Shown here piece by piece: positions 7,129 through 12,408 of a stretch of DNA of 19,119 bases; positions within the stretch are counted from its first letter, which is position 1; each line of letters opens with the position of its first letter. The translations under genes and the position numbers were made by a program. The stretch is from Cyanobacteria bacterium UBA947 (lineage in GTDB: Bacteria > Cyanobacteriota > Vampirovibrionia > Gastranaerophilales > Gastranaerophilaceae), in NCBI GenBank assembly GCA_002293275.1, contig DBCX01000036.1, forward strand, positions 31,148 through 50,266, given 5' to 3'. A model generated the notes under the pieces. It did no database searches. It was not told the DNA's origin and saw nothing but the letters and a program-made list of their open reading frames with translations.

Positions 7129-7257
7129 ATGTTAGAACAAATTGATTTTATAAAACTATTTGCTTTTGTGGCTTTTGTCGGGGGATTGTCTTGGTACGCT
7201 TGGGTTATGACAACAGACACTCCTGAAAAATGGGCACTTAAGGGAAATAAGAAATAA
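7129..7257 (+). CDS. Very small single-pass membrane protein (42 aa)
   Basis: This frame, too short for routine calling, encodes 42 residues: MLEQIDFIKLF, a hydrophobic stretch AFVAFVGGLSWYAWV, then a polar tail ending KWALKGNKK. GGAGG at 7119-7123 sits five bases before its ATG and the ATG is one base after the upstream stop, which strongly supports translation. One membrane helix is predicted with the basic tail probably in the cytoplasm or at the interface. Its stop codon at 7257 directly abuts the stop of the minus-strand XRE gene at 7258. No function can be read from sequence. It may act with the 78-residue protein as a two-part membrane unit, but a toxin or other role is speculation. 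Confidence 0.7.
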   Translation: MLEQIDFIKLFAFVAFVGGLSWYAWVMTTDTPEKWALKGNKK

Positions 7258-7533
7258 TTAATAATGCTCGTCGTCGAATATTTTAAAGTCCGGCGGGAGC
7301 TTTTCTTCAATGCGCGCAAAAAGCTCGGACAACGACCAGCCGAAACTCTCGGCAATCTTTTTGAACAGAACCATTCCTTCTCTGCTCTCGCCTCTCTCAA
7401 GCCTTGATAATGTTGAAGGCGCTATATCATTTTCGTAGGAAAACATGCGCAGACTTTTCTTCGTGACTTCTTTTCGCAAGTCTCTTACCGCCTGCCCCAC
7501 TAATTTAAGGAATTCTTTTTCTCTGGTCTTCAT
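7258..7533 (-). CDS. XRE-family helix-turn-helix regulator
   Basis: A 91-residue DNA-binding protein from the ATG at 7533 (MKTREKE). The HTH_3 fold covers about residues 12-70: QAVRDLRKEVTKKSLRMFS, recognition-helix segment APSTLSRLERGES, and a last helix with KKIAESFGWSLSELF. The C-terminus (about 74-91) is acidic and has no sensory domain, so it is probably a simple dimeric repressor. Longer in-frame starts up to 7779 would read through the promoter and the divergent gene, so I reject them. An AAGGA lies rather far (about 14 bases) upstream. A minus-strand TATAAT at 7579-7584 and a palindrome at 7566-7579 give it an autoregulated look shared with the divergent HTH gene. Confidence 0.88.
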   Translation of the reverse strand: MKTREKEFLKLVGQAVRDLRKEVTKKSLRMFSYENDIAPSTLSRLERGESREGMVLFKKIAESFGWSLSELFARIEEKLPPDFKIFDDEHY

Positions 7534-7565
7534 TGTAAATTTTTTATTCCTTTTCTTAACAATTG

Positions 7566-7579
7566 TCCCATATCTGGGA
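7566..7579. promoter_or_regulatory. Palindromic operator candidate between two divergent regulators
   Basis: TCCCA-TATC-TGGGA has perfect 5-bp arms. It overlaps the expected start site of the minus-strand XRE promoter and touches its -10. It also covers the -35 zone of the plus-strand HTH gene. This is the expected place for an XRE repressor dimer that controls both genes. Confidence 0.5.
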
Positions 7580-7584
7580 TTATA
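7579..7584 (-). promoter_or_regulatory. -10 box of the XRE regulator gene
   Basis: TATAAT on the minus strand, with a predicted start near 7572 and a leader of about 39 bases to the ATG at 7533. It nearly touches the plus-strand -10 at 7588, so the two promoters face away from each other and overlap. Confidence 0.5.
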
Positions 7585-7593
7585 TGCTATACT
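7585..7593 (+). promoter_or_regulatory. Extended -10 of the LuxR-type HTH gene
   Basis: TGCTATACT is an extended -10 (TGn plus TATACT). TTGTCC at 7563-7568 is a possible -35 with a long 19-base spacer. The predicted start near 7600 gives a leader of about 40 bases, unlike the leaderless neighbours. Confidence 0.5.
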
Positions 7594-7605
7594 CGACTTG
7601 GGCAT

Positions 7606-7621
7606 GTGCCTGCTGGGGCAC
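7606..7621 (+). promoter_or_regulatory. Leader hairpin ahead of the HTH gene
   Basis: GTGCC-TGCTGG-GGCAC forms a 5-bp stem in the predicted mRNA leader, ten bases before the GGAG at 7631-7634. It could influence translation; evidence is only the pairing. Confidence 0.3.
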
Positions 7622-7639
7622 AAAATAAAAGGAGAAAAA

Positions 7640-7831
7640 ATGACAGAAGAAGAAAAAATGATATTAAGAGCGCTGGGGGAAGGGTTTACGTACAAAGAGA
7701 TTGCAAAAAAATTCGCGATACCGCAGTACAAGATAACGCAGGCAAGAAAAGATATTATAAAAAAACTCTCCGCGCGCAACCTTCCGCACGCCGTCTACAT
7801 TGCGATGCGAGACGGCATCACACAGTATTAG
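7640..7831 (+). CDS. Single-domain LuxR/GerE-type helix-turn-helix protein
   Basis: A 63-residue protein consisting only of a GerE-like HTH. The core EEKMILRALGEGFTYKEIA.KF.IP fits the LuxR pattern (L..la.G.s.keIA..L.is...V), followed by a recognition helix (YKITQARKDIIKKL) and a last helix near HAVYIAMRDGI. No receiver or ligand-binding domain is attached. GGAG at 7631-7634 sits five bases before the ATG, which fixes the start; a longer frame from 7445 would run antisense through the XRE gene. It is divergent from that XRE gene, with shared operator-like DNA, so the two probably form one regulatory switch. Its targets are unknown; the small membrane genes and the R-M cassette are the nearest candidates. 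Confidence 0.82.
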   Translation: MTEEEKMILRALGEGFTYKEIAKKFAIPQYKITQARKDIIKKLSARNLPHAVYIAMRDGITQY

Positions 7832-7936
7832 AATCCACTTTTCTATCTACAGTTTGCCCCTTTTTATTTTTTAACCCCCGCGTAATAATTTTATTCGGAC
7901 ACTATATTCCAGCCCTCTAATCCAATTCCTTTTTTA

Positions 7937-7975
7937 GGGACTTATATACTTAACTGGCCAAACCGTTAATTATTA
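7937..7975 (+). repeat. Left arm of long inverted repeat flanking the R-M cassette
   Basis: Pairs with 9656-9694 in inverted orientation. By hand alignment 33 of 39 positions match without gaps. The inner 19 bases (GCCAAACCGTTAATTATTA, 7957-7975) are identical between arms, and TTATATAC lies further out. The outer end is GGG. The inner edge is 50 bases before the REase start codon. Confidence 0.9.
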
Positions 7976-8008
7976 ATTTTTATAAACAATTTTTAGAATT
8001 GTAAACCT

Positions 8009-8026
8009 CATGCTAAAATTAGCATG
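8009..8026. promoter_or_regulatory. Palindrome over the REase promoter and start codon
   Basis: CATGCTAA-AA-TTAGCATG is a perfect palindrome with 8-bp arms and two central bases. It contains the whole extended -10 (8011-8019) and ends on the first base of the GTG start. A protein bound here would block transcription of the endonuclease gene. Confidence 0.65.
8011..8019 (+). promoter_or_regulatory. Extended -10 of the REase gene
   Basis: TGCTAAAAT (TGn plus TAAAAT) ends six bases before the GTG at 8026, predicting a leaderless mRNA. The -35 position (about 7991-7996, TTTTAG) is poor, so this promoter looks weaker than that of the methyltransferase. Confidence 0.5.
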
Positions 8027-8724
8027 TGAGATACAAAAAATTTGATAATTTTATTAAAACAATAGATTTGGATTTTTATCGTCAAAAATACTCAAAAATC
8101 AAAATTGTTGAAATGGATTTGCCCAGAAACATTCAGGTCTTAAAAACAATGTATTGTGTTTATTGGAATAAAGTTGACCTAGATAACATCCCCGATTATG
8201 AGAGATTATACGAGATTTATCATCACGAATTAGAAGATGAAATAGAAGAATTTCGCAGCAAAATAGAAATGTGTTCAGATTGTTTTAACAAGGGACTTAA
8301 AGCACGGATTTACAGAACTTGGGCGAGTATCATAACGCAAATCCATGCTGGCTATGTTGCCGAAACAGTCTTTGGCGAAGGCTCAGTTGCGATGAGCGAT
8401 AAACTTGACCACGCAGGGAAAGATTTTGTTGTTTCGTATAATGGAAAAACTATTCCGATACAAGTCAAAAAAGAAAGCAAGCGTCCTGAAAGTCGTATTT
8501 CACGAGTTGGCGGGCGAGGCGATGAGCAAATAATAACGATAAAATATTGTGTGCCAAACCCAAGAGATTTTACCACGCCACGGTACATAAGAACAGGTGA
8601 ACTAAAACCGCAGGTTTTAGATTTTTGCGAATTTTCCTCAAACGGGATACTAAAAAGATATGATAACGGATTTGTGGTGTTCTTAGATAAAGTGTTTCAA
8701 GAAATTAAAGACACATTAAGCTAA
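8026..8724 (+). CDS. Putative type II restriction endonuclease, PD-(D/E)XK-like
   Basis: A 232-residue protein that I do not recognise by family name. It is placed tail-to-tail with a DNA methyltransferase, and the reading as the cognate endonuclease rests on that plus a catalytic-site pattern. E113 lies in a helix (GYVAETVFGEG). D133 is in GKDFVVSYNG, and Q146-V-K148 lies on the next strand (IPIQVKKES), giving D-x12-QxK, a known variant of PD-(D/E)XK. The N-terminal 100 residues are helical and charged. The start is GTG with no Shine-Dalgarno; an ATG two bases earlier is followed at once by a stop. The gene is markedly AT-rich (for example 8041-8100) compared with the housekeeping genes. The last 20 bases overlap the methyltransferase 3' end. 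Confidence 0.72.
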   Translation: MRYKKFDNFIKTIDLDFYRQKYSKIKIVEMDLPRNIQVLKTMYCVYWNKVDLDNIPDYERLYEIYHHELEDEIEEFRSKIEMCSDCFNKGLKARIYRTWASIITQIHAGYVAETVFGEGSVAMSDKLDHAGKDFVVSYNGKTIPIQVKKESKRPESRISRVGGRGDEQIITIKYCVPNPRDFTTPRYIRTGELKPQVLDFCEFSSNGILKRYDNGFVVFLDKVFQEIKDTLS

Positions 8725-9607
8725 CATCCTCTTTGGCACTGTAATCGGTTTCGGTAGCGAGTATTTTTTCAGCAAGCATACGATAATCCGGATTTATTTC
8801 AAAAGCGATAAACTTTCCGCCGTTTTGCACAGTAGCTAAACATTCAGAACCGCTTCCCGCAAAAGGCATAAGGACGGTAAAATCTCCACCCTCGGGTTTA
8901 GAAGCTTTAATGAGTTTATCTGATATGGCGAAAGGTTTTTGTGTTGGGTGAATAAGAATATCGTGCATTTCGTGCTCGCCACGCTTGTTTGGCTCTATTA
9001 AGCAATCGCAGGTTTTGCAATACATAATCCTTTCTTTTAGTGAAGCACCGCCAGCCAGTGTTGAAACTTTTATAACATCTCTTGGCAAAGCGCCCTTTTC
9101 ATGTGCATTGTAAATAGTTTCTTTACCGTTTTTACTAAATCTGCCGACGGTTGTGGTGCGAGTTTTGCCAGCCGAATTCTTCAAAAAAGTTTCAGTGTAC
9201 GGTTCACGAACATCATCTCTATTGAAAATAGGTCTATCGCCCTTCCAGCAAGTTATTATTGCTTCATGGCTTCTTTGCCAAAAGTGTAACGATGGAACAT
9301 TTTTATTTGTGTAATGCCAAATGAGCCATCTTTGCTTATCAATATCAATCAGACAAGAAATTCTCGCCAGAATCTCGCTAAACCCATAAATATAAATAGT
9401 ACCTGTTGGCTTAATAACACGCATAGCTTCATTAAGCCATTGTTGCGTCCAGTCCAGGTAATCTTGTAGAGGCATGTTGTCTTTGTTATTACCAAAATCT
9501 TTACCAATATTATATGGTGGGTCAGCGATGATAATATCAACAGAATTATCGGAAATGCCCCGCATTCCAAGACAACAATCTTCTCTATAAATTCTGTTCA
9601 GTTCCAT
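8705..9607 (-). CDS. Type II DNA adenine-N6 methyltransferase (beta class)
   Basis: This enzyme would methylate the target of the neighbouring endonuclease. From the ATG at 9607 it has 300 residues. Motif order is that of the beta class: catalytic DPPY at 29-32 (in IIADPPYNIGKDFGNN), then HPTQKP at 220-225, then the SAM-binding FAGSGS at 249-254 with FEINPDY after it. DPPY rather than SPPY favours N6-adenine. A C197xxC200 and H212xxH215 cluster precedes HPTQKP and might bind zinc. I chose 9607 because AGGGGA lies just upstream and MELNRIYREDC matches related enzymes; the ATG at 9631 overlaps the -10 region. The gene is driven by a good promoter at 9622-9650 and converges on the endonuclease gene. 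Confidence 0.92.
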   Translation of the reverse strand: MELNRIYREDCCLGMRGISDNSVDIIIADPPYNIGKDFGNNKDNMPLQDYLDWTQQWLNEAMRVIKPTGTIYIYGFSEILARISCLIDIDKQRWLIWHYTNKNVPSLHFWQRSHEAIITCWKGDRPIFNRDDVREPYTETFLKNSAGKTRTTTVGRFSKNGKETIYNAHEKGALPRDVIKVSTLAGGASLKERIMYCKTCDCLIEPNKRGEHEMHDILIHPTQKPFAISDKLIKASKPEGGDFTVLMPFAGSGSECLATVQNGGKFIAFEINPDYRMLAEKILATETDYSAKEDVSLMCL

Positions 9608-9621
9608 AAATTCCCCTGTAT

Positions 9622-9650
9622 ATTTTATCATACAATGTGATACACGTCAA
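9622..9650 (-). promoter_or_regulatory. Promoter of the methyltransferase gene
   Basis: On the minus strand, TTGACG (9645-9650) and TAAAAT (9622-9627) are 17 bases apart, with TGA just before the -10. This is the best sigma70-type promoter in the window. The predicted start near 9615 leaves a leader of about eight bases that includes most of the AGGGGA. Confidence 0.7.
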
Positions 9651-9655
9651 CAAAG

Positions 9656-9694
9656 TAATAATTAACGGTTTGGCTAGTCATGTATATAGACCCC
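9656..9694 (-). repeat. Right arm of long inverted repeat flanking the R-M cassette
   Basis: Inverted partner of 7937-7975. Its inner edge is 48 bases from the methyltransferase ATG, mirroring the 50 bases on the left. Its outer end (GACCCCC) is followed by TTTTTA; the left arm is preceded by TTTTTA, but this is low-complexity DNA. The outer end is 22 bases from the DUF3326 start codon. Confidence 0.9.
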
Positions 9695-9704
9695 CTTTTT
9701 ATTA

Positions 9705-9710
9705 TATAAT
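9705..9710 (+). promoter_or_regulatory. -10 box of the DUF3326 gene
   Basis: TATAAT ends six bases before the ATG at 9717, predicting a leaderless mRNA. The -35 position falls inside the right inverted-repeat arm (about 9682-9687), so the cassette boundary cuts into this promoter. Confidence 0.55.
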
Positions 9711-9716
9711 TAGTCC

Positions 9717-10688
9717 ATGGACAAACTCGGTGCTTTTATCGTTCCAACCGGAATCGGTGCGTCAATCGGCGGCTTTGCAGGCGACGCGTCCGCTGCCGCG
9801 CGCGAGTTTGCCAGCCGCTCGCGCCTTATCGTCAACCCAAACGTCGTCAACGCCGGCTGTTTTTCCGGCATAACCGATAACATGCTCTACGTTGAGGGCT
9901 ATTCGCTTGACAGGTTTTTTAAAGGCGAAATCAACCTGCTGCCCTCGCGCGGCAACAAAATCGCCGTTATTTTTGACAAAGCAATCCCTCCTGATGTCCT
10001 AAACGTCCACCTGAACACAATTAATGCCGTCAAAACCGTCTACCGGGTTGATATTATAGGCCACGAAATCACCGACGAGCCGGTCGGCGTGAAATTTGAG
10101 GTGCAAAACGGGGTTTCCGCAGGCACTGTCGCCAACATTGAAACTTTGCTCGCAGCCGCCCGCAATGCCGCCGAAAAAGGCGCCGACGCGCTCGCGCTAG
10201 TGTGCTTTTTTGAAGACTCAGACGACATTGCATACGCCGCAGGCGCCGCCGTTGACCCAATCAGCGGTGTTGAGGCAATCTTGTCCCACTGCGTTTCAAA
10301 AGAGTTAAAGCTGCCCTGCGCCCACTCACCGGCGTTCGCGGACTACCAAATCAGCTCAAAAATCGTTGACCCGCGCGCCGCAGCAGAGTATATCACCCCG
10401 ACATTCTTACCCTGTGTGCTTTTGGGATTAACTAATGCCCCTCAATTTACTCAAACCGGCGGCATAAATATCACCGACCTTGATTACCTTGTGATGCCCG
10501 CAGGTGCGCTTGGCTCAACCCCTGTGTTTGAGGCGCTTAAACGCGGGATAAAAGTCTTTGCCGTCAAGGAAAACACCTGCGCGCTCAACGTTACCGCAGC
10601 CGCGCTCGGCTTACAAAACGTAATCGAAGCTGCCACCTACAACGATGTCCTACGCTGTTTAAATGATGCAGACCGCGCCGCTTTGTAA
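9717..10688 (+). CDS. DUF3326 family protein
   Basis: A 323-residue cytoplasmic protein of a family known mainly from Cyanobacteria and plastid-bearing eukaryotes, with no assigned reaction that I know of. Family-like segments are visible throughout: the N-terminal IVPTGIGASIGGFAGDA block, LIVNPNVVNAG, LYVEGYSLDRF, a central DPISGVEAILSHCVSKELKLPCAHSPAF, ITPTFLPCVLLGLTNAPQF, and a late DYLVMPAGALGSTPVFEALKRGIKVFAVKEN block. The glycine-rich start and alternating strands and helices suggest a nucleotide- or dinucleotide-type fold, but that is inference. It has its own leaderless promoter. The gene after it has a -10 that touches its stop codon, so the two are adjacent but perhaps separately transcribed. 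Confidence 0.85.
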   Translation: MDKLGAFIVPTGIGASIGGFAGDASAAAREFASRSRLIVNPNVVNAGCFSGITDNMLYVEGYSLDRFFKGEINLLPSRGNKIAVIFDKAIPPDVLNVHLNTINAVKTVYRVDIIGHEITDEPVGVKFEVQNGVSAGTVANIETLLAAARNAAEKGADALALVCFFEDSDDIAYAAGAAVDPISGVEAILSHCVSKELKLPCAHSPAFADYQISSKIVDPRAAAEYITPTFLPCVLLGLTNAPQFTQTGGINITDLDYLVMPAGALGSTPVFEALKRGIKVFAVKENTCALNVTAAALGLQNVIEAATYNDVLRCLNDADRAAL

Positions 10689-10694
10689 TACAAT
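10689..10694 (+). promoter_or_regulatory. Possible -10 before the unknown 306-aa gene
   Basis: TACAAT begins directly after the DUF3326 stop codon. The expected start near 10702 gives a leader of about eight bases to the ATG at 10710, with no Shine-Dalgarno. Confidence 0.35.
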
Positions 10695-10709
10695 GGTGTC
10701 GGTACCAAA

Positions 10710-11630
10710 ATGAGCGAAAAAACAATAAAAGAAATTATTCTGCCGCAGCGGTTTAGTTCCAACGGAATTAGAGTCGGCGAGCTTACGGCGCCTGCACCGG
10801 GCACCCCCGGGGATACTTTTGCGGGCTACGCCGTCCTGTTTAATTTCTTTGTTGAATTGGGCGGGCTCGGGATGCGCCATATTATCTACGCAACCGATAT
10901 TGCCAAGCTTAAAAACGAGTTCAAGGACGAAAAAGGCGAATTTACGCTCGAATGCGCCAAAAAAATGGGGCTCAAAGGCTCGGACAAAGAGCTTGCCGCC
11001 GCGATTCAGCTTATGGAGGACTTGTTTACGCGCGAGCTGACCGCCCAGGACACCTACCCTATCAAAATCAGTGATTTTGAGCAGCTCAACTACACAAAAG
11101 ACGGTCTGGTTCTGTCACGCACGCTCATTGACCCCGTGACCAAGGAGTTTGCCGAAATCGTCTATGACAGAGGCGATGTGGAGCGCATTATTAAAAAATA
11201 TCTTAAAAAACCTGACGGGACGCTGCATTTTATTGAATATAACGAGCTTGACCTGACAAAGATTCAGGCCGAGGCCGTGACCTCCCCCTCCGGCGCGAAA
11301 ATCAAGCGGATTTATTCGTACGACAACAAAAATAAGCTCAAATCCTATTACGAGAGCAGCCACAACTTTTACAGGACAACGCTTGTTGACGAACACGGGC
11401 GGATTGTGTTTGTCCACGAGACGCTCGGCCATATGATTAAGCGCAAGGTCTACATATACGACGATGCCGCGCAAACCGTTCTGTATGAGGTCGAAGGCGA
11501 ACCAAAACTGCTCGCCGAAGGGATTTTGCGCAAAAAAACTACATACGCGACCCAAAACGGCAAAATGACCGATACCGTGCTTTCCGAGACAAATATTATG
11601 ATGAGCGGCGAGACTGTTCAAATAAGTTAA
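10710..11630 (+). CDS. Conserved-looking hypothetical protein, 306 aa
   Basis: I do not recognise this protein. It has no signal peptide and no long hydrophobic segment, so it is probably cytoplasmic. The N-terminal half (about 1-125) is mixed and helical, with an acidic Lys/Glu-rich stretch around 65-105. The C-terminal half (about 180-300) is strand-rich with recurring aromatic phrases such as KRIYSYDNKNKLKSYYES, RIVFVHETLGHMIKRKVYIYD and TVLYEVEGEPKLL, vaguely like YD/RHS-type strands, though no repeat consensus is met. Codon use matches the housekeeping genes. It lies right after the DUF3326 gene and converges on murI with only ten bases between stops and no terminator hairpin. Confidence 0.8.
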   Translation: MSEKTIKEIILPQRFSSNGIRVGELTAPAPGTPGDTFAGYAVLFNFFVELGGLGMRHIIYATDIAKLKNEFKDEKGEFTLECAKKMGLKGSDKELAAAIQLMEDLFTRELTAQDTYPIKISDFEQLNYTKDGLVLSRTLIDPVTKEFAEIVYDRGDVERIIKKYLKKPDGTLHFIEYNELDLTKIQAEAVTSPSGAKIKRIYSYDNKNKLKSYYESSHNFYRTTLVDEHGRIVFVHETLGHMIKRKVYIYDDAAQTVLYEVEGEPKLLAEGILRKKTTYATQNGKMTDTVLSETNIMMSGETVQIS

Positions 11631-11640
11631 CATTGTCGTA

Positions 11641-12408
11641 TCAACCGTCAAGCTGCCTGTGATTTGGCAGAGAAATACGAGATACAGCTTTCACCCGGTA
11701 GAACATTTCCGCCGCACAAACAAAGGTCTGTTCGTCCGCGCTGACGTAGAATTTTTCGGAACCGCCGCCGCTGACTTGTCCCAAATCCGCCGCGATAAAT
11801 TCGGCAAAACAAGCCGAAGGGTCAATGAATATATCAGCCGGTGCGAATTTTGTCAGCACAGGCATCAGGTACGGATAATGCGTGCAGCCCAGCACGATTT
11901 TGTCGGGGTTGTGTGCTAGCATCTGATTAAGTTTTGATTGGATATTATCCAAGTCCACATTTGCCCCCTCAACCATCTTGACCCACTCGGGGCAGGCGAT
12001 TTCAACTGTCGGCACGCCCGTGTGGCGGCTCCACGCACCCGAATCCACCGTAGCTTGCGTTGCAAAAACGCCGAGCTTGTCAACCTTTGGCAGGCAGCTC
12101 GCAACCGACTGGATAATCGGATAAATCTTGAACGGATACCTGTCTTTTATCTTGTCATAAACAACCGCCGAGGTTGTGTTGCACGCCATCACAACGTACG
12201 CTGCGCCCTGCTGCTCAAAAAAATCAAACGCGTTAACTGTCAGCTCCAGCAGCTGCCGGGGTGTTTTTGCGCCGTAGGGCATGTTTGCCGTGTCGCCAAA
12301 ATAAATATAATCGCCTTCCGGCACAAGTTTTTTCAATTTTTCAAAAACCGTCAACCCGCCCACGCCCGAGTCAAAAATTGCGATTTTATTTTTGTTTAAA
12401 ATAGGCAT
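11641..12408 (-). CDS. murI: Glutamate racemase MurI
   Basis: It makes D-glutamate for the peptidoglycan stem peptide. It has 255 residues, the normal length. The family motifs are clear: FDSGVGGLT near the N-terminus (D13), YIYFGDTANMPYG, MACNTTSA with catalytic C76, and LGCTHYPYL with catalytic C175. The ATG lies inside the last 23 bases of the amidase gene in another frame; GGAAGG just upstream supports this start. The N-terminal MPILNKNK adds a few residues before the usual first strand. It forms a two-gene peptidoglycan unit with the amidase and ends ten bases from the convergent unknown gene. Confidence 0.96.
   Translation of the reverse strand: MPILNKNKIAIFDSGVGGLTVFEKLKKLVPEGDYIYFGDTANMPYGAKTPRQLLELTVNAFDFFEQQGAAYVVMACNTTSAVVYDKIKDRYPFKIYPIIQSVASCLPKVDKLGVFATQATVDSGAWSRHTGVPTVEIACPEWVKMVEGANVDLDNIQSKLNQMLAHNPDKIVLGCTHYPYLMPVLTKFAPADIFIDPSACFAEFIAADLGQVSGGGSEKFYVSADEQTFVCAAEMFYRVKAVSRISLPNHRQLDG

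Noticed and set aside
7445..7639. N-terminal extension of the LuxR-type protein to 128 residues
   Set aside because: It would run antisense through the XRE gene and across both promoters; GGAG before 7640 supports the short form.
7534..7779. N-terminal extension of the XRE protein to 173 residues
   Set aside because: It crosses the intergenic promoter region and the divergent gene; the HTH domain is complete from 7533.
7930..9701. TTTTTA on both sides of the cassette as a target-site duplication
   Set aside because: Low-complexity T-runs in AT-rich DNA, offset by one base relative to the repeat ends; not convincing without an empty site.
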